A stretch of DNA of 64,000 bases, taken from assembly GCF_964355755.1 (NCBI RefSeq), contig NC_092673.1, forward strand, positions 11,971,001 to 12,035,000. The letters are read 5' to 3'. Shown piece by piece: positions 44,313 to 62,544 of this stretch. Position numbers and translations under genes: made by a program. The stretch's first letter is position 1. Every line of letters begins with the position of its first letter. The stretch comes from Antedon mediterranea (taxonomy: Eukaryota > Echinodermata > Crinoidea > Comatulida > Antedonidae). The notes below the pieces were generated by a model. The model was not told where the DNA came from, made no database searches, and saw only the letters and a program-made list of their open reading frames with translations.

Positions 44313-45964
44313 GTTCTAGGACACCTACCCCCTAGACAGTTACCCCCCGGATGTTTACCACCCGGACAACTACCCCCTTAGGACAACTACCCCCCGGACA
44401 ACTACTCCCCGGACAACTACCCCCTTAGGACAACTACCCCTTTAGGATAACAACCCCCCGGACAACTACCCCCCGGACAACTACCCCCTTAGGACAACCA
44501 CCTCCTTAGGATAACTACCCCCCGGGTAACTACCACCGGTCAACTACCCCCCCCCCCCCTCCCAATCCAAAAGTAGACAAATATATAGGACCAGTTTCTG
44601 TAAAACCCTTTTCTTAAAGTGGGTCTCCATTTTCGTATAGTGGGGTCTCCCTTTTCGTACGTGGGTCTCCCTTTTCGTAGGCCTATATTTGGGTCTCCCT
44701 TTTCGTCGTATATTTAGGTCTCCCTTTTCGTATATTAGGGTCTCCCTTTTCGTATAGTGTGGTCTCCCTTTTCGTATAGTGGGTCTCCCTTTTTGTACGT
44801 GGGTCTCCCTTTTCGTATATTTAGATCTCCCTTTTCGTATAGGGTCTCGGGTCTCTGGTCTCGGGTCTCTAGTTTCGAAACACCCGTTTTTAACCAATTA
44901 TTCTGTTTAACAGCACGCTAGACCCTAGATGTGCTAGATTTAAAGTACCGTATTTATTGAAAAAACGGCCTGGGCTGTTTATTGTTCAGGTGGTTTTTAG
45001 GTGGACATTTATTGGAAGAAAGTTGTTTATTCAATGGGAGGGGGTATAATCTAATGGAAATAGACGCCGATTATTCCATATGATGTTTTATGGGAGTGAC
45101 ATGGTCACCGTTTATTTGAGGGGAATTTATTTAAAGATCGCCGTTTATTCGGTGAGTGAACATTGAGGTCAAATATCAAAAGTGATATTATTCATCAAGT
45201 GTACAAAAATACATATATGACAAATTTGAGACAAAAATGAATTCTTTTAAGACCAGTGTTTATCGAAGCATTGTCCTGACGCAAAAATTATTATTATTTT
45301 TAGCGAACCCAGTCTTTACAGTAAATACAGGGAGTACTATATAATACGTTCGACTATCCTATGATCATGTGTGACAATCTTCAGTTTATACCAGGCTATA
45401 TTTATGTTCAATCTTTTACTTTTGTTTACAATAATGAATAGTAATTCGTCGAAGTAACGAATTAAAATATAGTTATTAATTCCTCTATTATACACTGTTG
45501 CAGAGTCAGGTTTGAATGGTCTGGGTGGTAGTTGTCCGTCCGCGGGGTAGTTGTTCTAAAGGGATAGTTGTCTGGGTGGTAGTTGTCCAGGGGTTAGTTG
45601 TCCTACGGAGGTAATTTTCCTAAAAGATTATTTGCCCTCGGAGTATTGTCCAGGTTCAGGAGGTAGTTGTCCTACGGGGAGTTGTGTCAGAGGTAGTTTT
45701 CCGCGGGGTAATTACCCGGGGGGGGGGGGGGTAATTGTCCGGGGGTAATTGTTCCTAGGGGGTAATTGTCCGGGTAGTTGTCCAGGGGGTAGTTGTCCTA
45801 AGGGGGTTGTTGTCCTAAGGGGGTAGTTGTCCGGGGGGTATTTGTCCGGGGGGTAGTTGTCCTAAAGGGGTAGTTGTCCTAAGGGGGTAGTTGTCCAGGT
45901 GGTGGTTGTCCGGGGGGTAGTTTTCCGGGGGGGTAAATGTCCAGGGGGTGAATATCCGGATACG
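44313..45964. mobile_element. 1.65-kb foldback element with 9-bp target duplication
   Basis: Arms are tandem 14-16-bp units: GGACAACTACCCCC on the left (44330-44560) and the inverse GGGGGTAGTTGTCC on the right (45525-45945). ACCATGGAG flanks both sides (44304-44312, 45965-45973). The interior has a GGGTCTCCCTTTTCGTA array (44620-44850) and a copy of the AATAAACG repeat family (44950-45170). No transposase. Drosophila FB and MULE elements also make 9-bp duplications. Confidence 0.85.
44620..44850. repeat. GGTCTCCCTTTTCGTAT tandem repeat
   Basis: About eleven units of 17-25 bp with the constant GGTCTCCCTTTTCGTA and variable joins. It is inside the foldback element. Confidence 0.9.
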
Positions 45965-45971
45965 ACCATGG

Positions 45972-46056
45972 AGTGAGTGAGCCTCGAACCCCTGCCGATG
46001 TTATGGCTACGTGATTACGGTTCCACTGTCTTAATAACCGCTCGGCCACTCACTCC
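45972..46056 (-). tRNA. tRNA-like SINE head (Ser/Leu type), not a functional tRNA
   Basis: It has paired acceptor ends GAGTGAG/CTCACTC, GGCCGAGCGGTT in the D region and GGTTCGAG in the T region, but the anticodon stem is broken. It is the promoter end of the SINE above. Confidence 0.4.
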
Positions 46057-46553
46057 TGAACAACAAAATACACTCTTGGAGACGACGTGTTGTACATTTT
46101 GATATTGGACGCTTTGCGGGTGTTTTGTGTGTGTACACAGGGACAAAACCGTACACGCATGCGCTTGCGAGGTGTTGAAAATGCAATGAATTACATATGA
46201 TAAATTTATAATTATTATGATTGACTTTGCACATGATTTATACTGTATGTTTGACAGGGCTTTAGGCAACGATTCGTGCAGCCGTGATTTGGACGGCCGG
46301 CCATTTTCGGAAAAAAGAGGAAGTTGCCATGCTATCCTTGTTTTTGCCGAAAATAAAACACGCCGATTTTTTGGCTGCACGTCTATTTGTAAATAAGATA
46401 ACACCGTGTTCAATAAAACGAGAAAGTGGCATGCCCGGGCGTGGCAACTTGCTATTTATTAGATTGTATGGGAAAAAGAAACCCTCGTAGTAGGCCTATA
46501 GGAGGCGTAGAGTCTCAATACTGTTTATATCAAGTGCAACCACGTCTCTATAT

Positions 46554-46722
46554 GGGCCTGTTTCTGCTGTGCATAACCGGTTAAAATGCATTTTCTTGGC
46601 AGCAGAAACGGGACAAATTTCACATAACCGGTTAAAATGCGTTCTCAAAAATATGGTTAAAAAAAAGCCGTCTAACCGGTTCCTACGTGCTATTTTTAGC
46701 AGCAACGCGCGGTTATACGACC
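46554..46722. repeat. AACCGGTT palindromes framed by GGCAGCAGAAAC
   Basis: GGCCTGTTTCTGCTG at 46555, ATAACCGGTTAAAATGC, GGCAGCAGAAACGGG at 46600, ATAACCGGTTAAAATGC again, TAACCGGTT, then AGCAGCAAC. Same layout as 16900-17121 with another palindrome. Confidence 0.7.
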
Positions 46723-47302
46723 GCTATTAACCTCTGGTCAATTACGTGGTATATTGTATTCATTGTACTCGTGATTTGACTTACAATAGAATAAAATACA
46801 GTAATTTAACATTATTTAACAAATTAAAGTACTGTTAGTTTCGATTTTACGGCTGTTTTATTCAGGCTAGGCCTAGTCTGTTGCGTTAGTAACGGCGGAT
46901 GTTGTGCGTTAATAATTCTCTCTGTGTCTATATTCTCTCTGTGTCGTGTCTGGGCTATCATTTTGTGTGTTCATGGTGCTTATCTTATCATTATCATGTT
47001 AATAATAATATATTATATAGATGATAATTGATGGAGGATGTTATGACAGTATCTCATTGCTTATTTGCATTTATATAATTGATGAATAAAAAGAGTGACA
47101 CTTTTATTTGACTATTTTAAATGTTGTGGTCCTATTGTTATCCATTCAATGAATATTTCAGAAATTCTATCCATAGTTTTAGGAATTGTGTGGATATAAT
47201 TAGTGCTAATCATCACTTAGCACAAAGAAATAGGCCTATGCTCTTTAAATATCAAAGATGTTAAACCAGTTGGATGTTTTGAACCGTACATCGGAAATAC
47301 TT
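46723..47302. other. intergenic DNA, no feature
   Basis: AT-rich with CTCTCTGTGTC repeated near 46920-46950. No gene seen. Confidence 0.4.
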
Positions 47303-48284
47303 CTTTTTTATTTTTTTTATTTTATTCAATCAAAACCAACAGCGATAAATACCGCCACTAACAGGGTTGAAACATAAAACAATACAACATCAAAAACGGT
47401 TAACAATAAAATACAGATAAAATATATATATATATATAAAAAACATAGATTGGCATGCCATAAAAAATTTCAATTAAAACAGGTTATGCAGACTGTTCAA
47501 GAAGTGAACACATCATCGTCCTCTTAAAATAACCAAGTCTATCATTAAAAATATCGATATGATTGCTATTTAGATTATTAAATGTATAAGGTAGTCTATG
47601 GAAAAGTCCCCTCTTAGTACAGTCGACACGGCTAAAAGGAATATGCAATAAATGTCTATTTCGTGTACGACCAGGAACATTTAAACTAAATAGTGAAATT
47701 AATGAACAGTCATATTTAGAATTTAAAATATTATATAAAAAAACCATATCAGATATCGTTCGACGATTGCTGACAGAATCAATGGAAAAGGCAAAATTAA
47801 CACAGTTATAAGACAGGAATCGAACAAACTTCCGTTGAACAGTGTCGATTCGACGGGCCTGACATGGAGAAATTGAATTGAAAATTGCGGAACAATATTC
47901 AAGGTGAGGACGTATAATAGATTTGTATAAAGATAAAAGTGCCCTGCCGTCGTTCATAAACCTACAATTTCTCCATATTAAGCCCATCATTCTATTAGCT
48001 TTTGACAACACATGATTAATATGTGAACAAAAATTTAATTTACTATCAATAAAAATACCTAAATCTTTCCATACATAAACCATCTCAAGATCATGTCCAC
48101 TCAGATTATAATTGAAGAGCACAGGCCTTTTTTTAAGTGTTATAGATAAATATTTGCATTTATTAGCATTAAGTTTTATCCCCCACTTCTCCGTCCATTC
48201 CACGAGACCATCCAGATCCTCCTCTCTAAAATCGATCATTATTTTTGTATTATTTCGTATTCTCATAGGTCTAAGTTTATGCAT
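47303..48284 (-). mobile_element. 5'-truncated LINE with intact 266-codon RT C-terminal ORF
   Basis: ORF 48284-47484 on the minus strand has the thumb and C-terminal part of a Jockey/CR1-type reverse transcriptase: GLVEWTEKWGIKLNANKCKY, YVWKDLGIFIDSKLNFCSHI, RPHLEYCSAIFN, RRIDTVQRKFVRFLS, ending MMCSLLEQSA. The YADD box lies upstream of the truncation. The 3' UTR ends in an A-rich tail (T-rich 47303-47330 on +). The ORF lacks frameshifts, so insertion is fairly young. Confidence 0.9.
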
Positions 48285-48454
48285 GAAATTGTTATTTTAT
48301 TTGTAGGCCTATGGATTTGTAATTCCGAAATAAAAGATGAATGAATAAACACTTTCTTCCTTTTTTTTTTTTTTCACCAATCAGCAAGCACGGCCGTTTA
48401 AACTTATGTATTCCCGTTTTTTGATGGTAACAAGTCGGATGTGTTACATGCGAT

Positions 48455-48930
48455 TGTGTACAAAACGAAGACCCTTGATTATTTCGCACACAGACTTCTG
48501 TAAAAGTAAAAATTGTGATATTGTGTTAGCCTGGTGTGATATCATTCAAATAACATTTAAAAAAAACATGGGTCTTCGTTTTGTAGACACCCATATAGGC
48601 CTATAGGATGTGTACAAAACGAAGACCCTTGATTATCTCGCACACAAATGTTTGAAGAAGTTCAAAATTGTGATAATAATTGTGTTAGCCTGGTGTCTTC
48701 ACTCAAATAAAAAAACCATAGATCTTCGTTTTTTTTAGAAACGTACCCACCATAGGATGTGTACAAAATCGTTTTGTATTGCACCCTCCTATAGGCCTAG
48801 GATGTGTACAAAACGAAAACCCTTGATTTATGATTATCTCGCACCCAAATTGTGATATTGTGTTGGCCTGGTGTGTTATTCAAATAACATAAAAATATGG
48901 GTCTTCTGTCATTTTTTTTTGTATTTCACA
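48455..48930. repeat. three tandem copies of the GTGTACAAAACGAAGACC MITE
   Basis: Units at 48455-48597, 48609-48750 and 48803-48930, each about 140 bp, start GTGTACAAAACGAARAC and end near GGTCTTCGTTTTGTAGACAC or decayed forms. Shared interior: TTGATTATCTCGCAC, ATTGTGATATTGTGTTAGCC, CTGGTGTG. Confidence 0.85.
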
Positions 48931-50058
48931 ACAAAATAGGCCTACTCGGCCGCTCAATAAGAATAAAGATGTGGTATGATATTTGGTGGTCATCCGAGTT
49001 TTTATATTTTAACATTCCAACAATCAAGTGTTGTGGGATATGCAGTCTGTGGTGGTGGCAGTAATCATGGAGTTTGAGAAGGTGTTTTTACACAGATCGC
49101 GAGGAAGTTTTATGATTATGCATACAGAGTAGCCAAACGAGCGCGTTGCATTATGAGAGATATGTTTTGACCGAAAACTTTGACTGGAAGTCAAAGTTAT
49201 TTTTTAACAACAAAAAAACGTGTGTATTTCAGTTAAATGATTTTTTTTTCGACTAATTTTTGGTGAAAGTTAATAACTAGGCCTATCTATTATGATACTT
49301 CAAAATGACTCACTTTTTTTTTGGAATTAGTCAAGGCCCAGGGACAATGGATAGCCTAGGCCTACATCTTTAAATAAAAGGTCAGGTGTCCGATAACCCA
49401 GGCCTACTACTACTACTACAGGGGCTAGGTAGGCCTACTACTGTACTACTACAGTAGTAGTAGCCTAGTAGTACTCTAGCCTAGGCTAGTAGGCCTAGTA
49501 GGCCCTAGTTAAACCGGTCCCGTTAAACCCTTCCCTATTCCCTAGGCTAGACTCTACGTACTAGCTAGCCTAGACATGACCTATTTCAATATTATTATGG
49601 CTACCTAACCTACTACTATTAGGCCTATGTCTATATTTCTTGATCTAGAAAAGTCAAATCCGAATTTCGACCGTTAGGCCACCCCAACAACATCAAACGT
49701 TATTCGACCTCGCTATTCACACAGTACGTAGGCTATGATATGAATGTCTGCCTACTCCTACGTCAATTTCCCCGCGACTTTTGTATTTAGATTGTAAAAG
49801 GTTCACCACGCATGAAGTGTGTGTGTACTATACTGTGTGGTGTGGGCTTCCTTTCTTTGTGTGTGGTGTGAGTGTGTGACGTTGTGTTCATGGGAGGAAA
49901 CACAATCACAACAAAGCGCTCTAAGAACAACTTGTTTAACGCAATAAGACTCAAAGGTCAAATATAAATAGATTGTGTAATATTTGCAACTACAACCCAT
50001 TTTACATTTACTTACAATATTTTGTGTGTAGTTGAAATAATAATATTGTTTTATGTGT
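48931..50058. other. upstream region of SET; repeat fragments and CTAG-rich DNA
   Basis: 49190-49375 matches the dispersed repeat at 4300-4480. 49385-49640 is a low-complexity patch built from TAGGCCTA, CTACTACTA and CTAGCCTAG. 49800-49900 is GTGTGTG-rich. Confidence 0.5.
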
Positions 50059-50068
50059 TATAAAAAAG
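50059..50068 (+). promoter_or_regulatory. TATA-like element of SET
   Basis: TATAAAAAAG lies 119 bp upstream of the SET start codon; a CCAAT word is at 50101. Position is plausible but the start site is not known. Confidence 0.35.
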
Positions 50069-50177
50069 GGTTTCATTGCGCTCTTTCTTTCTTTGATCGT
50101 CCAATATAAACTATGACCCGTTTTTATACCAAAAGTCAATTACTACGCATGCGTGGCTTACCTCGTGAAAATCAAAA

Positions 50178-56869
<6,692 letters not shown>

Positions 56870-58380
56870 CTTTCCCGTTGTAATTTCCTTTACACTGAAT
56901 ATATTAACAATTTAAAAAACTATTTAATGAACTGCCAGCTTATGTGGTGTGTCGGAACATGAACAGTTTCAAGGCCAGGGTCATTCAATAATAATTCTTT
57001 ATTTAATTTTGACCCAAGACATTTCAGTGATACTGTACTAAATTTGTTCTCTGATCTAATCCATCATTTTCTATGTTTCTCTTAAAAAAAATTCTATTTA
57101 ATCTTAATTCCATTACACGTGTTGGAAAACAAATGTTCACCTTTATGGATTTTTTTTTATTAAAAGGACAATATTTGTAATCTACTTTACTCATTGATGT
57201 ATGTATGGACAGTGATCAATTTGTATGCTATATTATACCATGATGATGTAGAAATAATTTTGACTCCACTGTGTCTCGGGAAAAAAAACAAAAAGACAAC
57301 TTACTTAGTTTTCTGTAAGAATTTTGTAAATTTTAGATGTGTTGTCTTTTTTTTAAACTAGTTTTTTAGATTGCTGTGTCTTGGATATAAAACAAATTTG
57401 ATATAGATGTTCCCCATTGTATCAAACACTCCTTAAATATGGTCAACAGTATACATTATGATCAGACTCATCAAGCATTAATTGCATCTTGTATTCTAAA
57501 AAACTTCTGTTACTGACTTTTAGGCAGCAATTAGTTTAACAATTGGTGTATAACGAATTTCTTGTTGATTATTATCAAGAATTTGTTTTTGGGTAGCCAG
57601 TAACATTTGTTTGAAACTTCTTAGATCTTGAGCCAATCTTTTAGACTGCAAACTCAGCCGATGGTACAGTAACAGTGTTTTGTTATTGTCAACTGAAGTT
57701 AACGAATCAGGCTATAGTTTATTAATTGCATCTAGTTTTACTTAAACCATAATTTGAAAATACTGTAGTTTTGAGTAATACTAATGTAAATATTGCAAAC
57801 ATCTTTATCTATTTGAATATTGTAATTGGAAAACCAATGTCTCGAATGAAAACTTTGTGAGAGGTTTAAGATATGCTAATAAAATTTCCTTTATGTTAAT
57901 GTTGCTCATTTGAAGTGCACTGTAAAATGATGCAATTCATGTTGTGTACTAAACCATTCCCAAAACCATGACCAATAAACACAGCATCCAACTTTCTCAG
58001 GTTTATTGTGAAACTGTTTTTTATTTGGTTTGTAGCAAGTAAACCTTTGATGAATTACTGGCTACATACTTTATTAATAGTTTGTTTTGGTAATCTGACT
58101 AGCTTAAATTGGATGTCAAAGCATAGGCCAGACCTCCAAAATTGGAGCACTGCATTTTTCAATGGGTTAATCCTTCTCCCTAGGCTATGAAAAATACATG
58201 TTAAGAAGCGTCAACCATCATATTGTACTGTATTTTATGACACTTTGAACAATTTTAGTGCATTATCAAACTAGTTTGACTTCAAATTAAATGCTGTGAA
58301 TTAAGAATGACTGAAGACTTTGCATGAATTCGCTAGAATTGTTTTATAGTCAACTTTTACAAGCTTCGCGCAACTCGCTT
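56870..58380 (+). other. SET 3' UTR and downstream DNA
   Basis: About 1.1 kb of AT-rich sequence without ORFs follows the stop. An AATAAA at 57974-57979 is the most convincing end signal; the 3' UTR of SET is also long in vertebrates. Confidence 0.5.
57974..57979 (+). promoter_or_regulatory. candidate polyadenylation signal of SET
   Basis: AATAAA in ACCAATAAACACAGC, 1.1 kb past the stop. Earlier weaker candidates exist near 57880. Confidence 0.4.
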
Positions 58381-58387
58381 CATTTGA

Positions 58388-58745
58388 CGTTAACATGCTC
58401 AATGTGCACCGCCTAGGCTACACTTATTTTACAAAGAGTTTGATAAAGTTTCCAGGATGGTTATTCAGAGCTATTGGCGTTAACATGCTCAATGTTAACC
58501 GCCTAGGCTATACTTATTTTACAATGAGTTTGATAAAGTTTCCAGGATGGTTATTCAGAGCTATTGGCGTTAACATGCTCAATGTGCACCGCCTAGGCTA
58601 CACTTATTTTACAATGAGTTTAATAAAGTTTCCAGCATGGTTATTCAGAGCTATTGGCGTTAACATGCTCAATGTGCACCGCCTAGGCTACACTTATTTT
58701 ACAATGAGTTTGATAAAGTTTCCAGCATGGTTATTCAGCGCTAAA
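58388..58745 (+). repeat. four 90-bp units that encode an open 30-residue repeat
   Basis: Units start CGTTAACATGCTCAATGTGC at about 58388, 58478, 58568 and 58658. Since 90 is a multiple of three, the frame 58395-58820 stays open for 141 codons as repeats of MLNVHRLGYTYFTMSLIKFP and WLFRAIGVN. Few changes between units. Probably a minisatellite with an accidental ORF. Confidence 0.9.
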
Positions 58746-58959
58746 CACAGAAGAAATGAGTTTCACAATCAAATGAACATATTAGATATGTTCACTTCAT
58801 TCAAACTTGTCAGAAACTAGTAACAATTCTAGAAGGGGTGCCCAAAAATTTGAACAATTTAATGACGTCATTTTGACCACGCCCCTTTTAAATAAATTAG
58901 GCCTATGCAGCCATTTGAAAATAAAAAAAAAATTTAAATTACATAAACAAGTTTGTTGA

Positions 58960-61396
58960 TATAGGGTTTGCGGTACACCACGTGTATTAGTTCTGAGAGT
59001 TTCTCGACGTTTCGATCAATATGCTTTGTGAGAATACAGAAAGTCCAGGAAACTTGGAATATAAGTGGAAAGGGTGGGACTGGTGTGAAAGCCAGAAACA
59101 ATGGCAAGTTCACACAGTGGGAGGGATTGAAACTTTTCTATAGAAGAGCATTGTTTCGGATAGGTGTAAAAAACAAAGTTTAACAAGCTAAAAACAATAG
59201 CATTGTCTCACAGTCTCAAAGTTGGGTGTGGACAGGCCAAACATAGACCAAGTGAAAAACAGGGACTCCAGACTCCTCTGTTGGAGTTTAGGGTCAGCTT
59301 GCAGTCGATGTTTGACTATACAGTAGTGCAAGCTTCCCTAACTGGAACATTGGTAAATAAAGACTTGATGACAAATCTGATCAGCTTGTCCGTTGGTTCC
59401 AGGTAAACGTCCTTGATGATTTCCACGAAATGATGAGAATTCTTCACATGATGACCTGTTAGTCCTACCAGTGGATATAGTTTCTTGGCTAGATGTTTTG
59501 CCAGGTTGTACGTTGGTGAGCTTCTGGAAGAGACAATAGGACGTAGTGGTATGTCCTGCTTATGCAGGCCCGTAGCCAGGGGGGGTTTTTATGGTTCGGG
59601 CGAACCCCCCCCCCCCCCCCCCCCCCTTTGCAGCGAACCCCCCCCCCCCCCCTTAACCAACTGCGAACCCCCATTCCCGACATGCCCAATACCTCACCCT
59701 CATCTCCGAAAATCCTCCAAATACGTGCCCCACAGTACAAAAAGTTGTTTGTAAATTGAAAAATTCGTAAACTTGTTCGTGAACCTTCTTCTCTGCATGA
59801 GCGTCAACTAGTGATACGTGTCTGTAAATTTCTAAAAGCTGCAAATGAATTGCCGATTTTAACCTGAAAAATAAATGTTTGGTCCCTGCATGTAACATGA
59901 TATTGACGCGTCTCATAGCGAGCTGGCGCACGAACGATTCGTACAAAGGACACCGCCAGACAACTGCGTACCTATAATTGTTTAGATCACTGGCAGTCAG
60001 GCAGCATGCATGAAGTAATGTATATAGCCTTCCGACGTACCTCAGTATTTATGTGTGACTATGAAGTATAATGTATCATAGAGGATTATAGTGAATATTA
60101 ATATTTTACACTATAATATCTATGGTATCAAGTACTGTAGTTCACATTATGGCATCCGATTATTTTTTTCTAGACCACCAGCCGATACGTACCGTACTAA
60201 AATGTATCAATATCACCTATTTACATATTTATATTCCTCAACAAATTGCTGTAAATAAATATTATAGATAGAGCTAGCAAATAGCATTTGCCTTCACCCA
60301 GTGTGCTTTTTTCGGGGCTGGTCCTAGATATACGTTCGCATTGAACTTGAACGCAAAACAAAATACGGAGTAAATGATCAAACAATCGGTGGTTCCGCAC
60401 AGAGCACGCGCATCTAACATACGGCAACAAATAGTTATCGTCATTTAAATTATCGACGTGTTTGAGGAGGAGGAAAAAAGTACGATCTTTTTGCTCATTG
60501 GTTATATAGCATGCAGCACGAGAGTGTCTTTTCCGGTCATCTAGGGGTGTCATTTAACAAAATTCGCTTCGCATCAGGTCCCACCCCCAGGGGGAGGAGG
60601 GTTGACCCAAATATTTAGTGTCCGAACCCCCCCTTGACAGATCCTGGCTACGGCCCTGTTATGTATCTTAGGTTGCCCAAAGAGTCTGGGACAAGTTGTT
60701 GCTGATGATTGAAGTTGGTGGTAGGTAGACTTGGGTAGAGTTTCAGAGCGATGTAGTTGTAGAAGTTTAGCTGCGATCTTCCTCTCGATGGATTTAGTTG
60801 GATCTTTCTTGATTTTCCTATACGTAGGAGTGTTCAAGAGCTGCATAATCTTCTTCTTGTACTCTGTAACGTTCATGATGACGGTGGCATTTCCCTTGTC
60901 TGCTGGTAGGATGTGGATTGATAAGTCTGCCCGGAGAGTTCTAAGAGCATCTCGTTCTTCCTTGGTGATGTTGGATTTCGGTTTAGTGTCCTGACGTAAC
61001 AGTTGAGAGATCTGCATACGGATGCTGTCTGCTGAAGTTTTGTCAAGACCTGTCAAAGTAGGTTCTATTCGTTGGATGATATCTTCCTTCGGTATAGTTG
61101 AAGGTGCTGTAGCAAAGTTTAAGCCAAGTACGAGAACTGATTTCTCGGATTGTGACAAGTCACGACTGCTTAGGCTGACTACAGTCTTGGCGTTAAACTG
61201 AGTACGGCTAAGAGTTGGTGCTGGTGTTTTCTCCCGTTGGTTGTTTTTTTGCAAGACGGTTGAATTTCTTGATTTGCTGCTTGTGAATGGTCTCGACTTG
61301 TGGGACCATTTGTTCACCTTGTCGTAGTTTCCCTGTTGTAAAGCTGTGTCTAATCTGTGACGAATTTCCTCAATCGCGTGTGTCTGTCTGAACCTT
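58960..61396 (-). mobile_element. Penelope-like retroelement, split and truncated
   Basis: Minus strand, reading from 61396: HAIEEIRHRLDTALQQGNYD, LSSRDLSQSEKSVLVLGLNF, KEERDALRTLRADLSIHILP, ADKGNATVIMNVTEYKKKIM, CPRLFGQPKIH; after the inserted CAGG-type element the frame continues KQDIPLRPIVSSRSSPTYNL and HHFVEIIKDVYLEP from 59564. This is the N-terminal half and first RT motifs of Penelope-like elements. From about 59340 down it decays, and the catalytic YxDD and GIY-YIG parts are missing. The end GGTTTGCGGTACACCACGTG (58965) is also found at 25283. Confidence 0.9.
59565..60658 (-). mobile_element. CAGG-type (hAT-like) non-autonomous transposon, copy 2
   Basis: Ends CAGGCCCGTAGCCAG and CTGGCTACGGCCCTG; target TTATG is duplicated at 59560-59564 and 60659-60663. 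It is 1094 bp, inverted relative to copy 1, with a long C run at 59607-59652. It sits inside the Penelope-like ORF. Confidence 0.9.
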
Positions 61397-62105
61397 TTTT
61401 TTTATAAAATGCTATATGATAGTGGTATAACAGTAGTTAAAGATTTGCTTAATGATAACGGAAGTATGCTGTCTTATGAACAGTTTCATATTAAATATGA
61501 TACACGTGTGGATTTTTTGACTTACCATAGTATAATTGTAGCTATTCCTAAAATATGGAGAGATGCCATGCAATCTAAGAACTATGATAATGTTAAAACA
61601 AAAAAGTGAAGTAATTATAGCATCGAATTCAAAACTTGCATATACCTTAATAATTAATCGCATTAGTTCTTCCGCATACCTGTATCAAATGGGAAAACGA
61701 ATTTGGACATATAGCCGACTGGGAGATGTTATATATATAATAACATACAAAAGTACAATAGACACAAGACTGATATATTTTCAGTACAAAATATTAAATA
61801 TGTTCTTGACTACAAATGTTTTACTACATAAATTTAAAATTAAAGATTCTGAATTATGCGATAGGCCTACTTGTAAGGAAGAGCCGGAATGTTTGCAACA
61901 TCTTTTTTGGAAATGCAAAAAAGTAATATCATTTTGGAAAGACATCCAATTCTGGTTGAACAATAGAAATATTAAAATAGTTTTTGATGCAAAAATTATA
62001 TTATTATTATTATTATTATTATTTTGATAGGAAAATACTACCGTATATATCTATAGATATAAATGGAGAAATCCAAAGGCAAATTACTGAAAAAAATGAC
62101 AATGC
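61397..62105 (+). mobile_element. LINE ORF2 C-terminal fragment (L1/Tx1-like)
   Basis: Frame 1 from 61409 reads MLYDSGITVVKDLLNDNGSM, LSYEQFHIKYDTRVDFLTYH and AIPKIWRDAM; after a frameshift, 61563-62027 gives ILNMFLTTNVLLHKFKIKDS, LCDRPTCKEEPECLQHLFWK and CKKVISFWKDIQFWL, a zinc-knuckle-like C..C..H..C end seen in L1-like ORF2 proteins. Frameshifts and an (ATT)n run at 62001-62022 mark it as dead. It abuts the Penelope-like element at a T-run. Confidence 0.85.
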
Positions 62106-62544
62106 TGTGGGTATCAGTGGCTGGATCTCAATGGAGATACAAAAATAAAAAGCGAAAAGCTAAATCAAAACGATAAAGTAAACAGCCAGAAAAGTTAGCA
62201 GAGCTTTCGGGCAACACTAGCCCTTCATCAGTGCAAGTGAAGGAATTTGGATAACGTCATAGTTATAGATGTAAATGGAGAAATATAGCAGTCACACTAA
62301 AATACTTCCTAGTCGAATTAAAATATCTCCAAAATATAGAATGGCACCAATCGGTCCTGTTTTTGGTACCATGAAATATGAATTAAATAAAAAAAAAGAA
62401 AAAAAAAGGATTACTCAAAAAGTTATTGCAAGATATTTTAGTCCAGATCCCTATTAGTCCATGGGCTGGAGGGGGGTTACCGTGCACCCCCCCCCCCCCC
62501 ACAGTTAAACTTCTTTGGTATCATTTTCTTCCCACGGACATATA
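62106..62544. other. repeat junk between LINE tail and satellite
   Basis: 62180-62240 (GAGCTTTCGGGCAACACTAG CCCTTCATCAGTGC) resembles terminal text of Penelope-like elements. A C-run lies at 62485-62501. No gene. Confidence 0.45.

Larger units (their letters stand above)
44118..46058 (-). mobile_element. tRNA-headed SINE split by a foldback element
   Basis: The minus-strand head 46056-45972 is tRNA-like: GAGTGAGTGGCCGAGCGG, a serine/leucine-type D arm, box B-like GGGGTTCGAGG. The body resumes at 44312: CCATGGTTCTGGTGGTAGAA, CTTCTCGGATGAGGACTATA, GGTCACCCAGTATAAAGAT, and a (CAAA)n tail at 44132-44150. The two parts join across a 9-bp duplication ACCATGGAG. The central CGGATGAGGAC block looks like a conserved SINE core domain. 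Confidence 0.75.

Noticed and set aside
44544-44897. 117-codon ORF with ETHVQKGRP-type repeats
   Set aside because: It is the GGTCTCCCTTTTCGTA tandem array inside the foldback element read on the minus strand.
59485-59759. Proline-rich ORFs across the C-run
   Set aside because: They come from a long homopolymer in the transposon end and not from a gene.
62275-62457. 60-codon ORF MEKYSSHTKILPS
   Set aside because: Lys-rich frame between a dead LINE and the satellite; no motif and no second copy.
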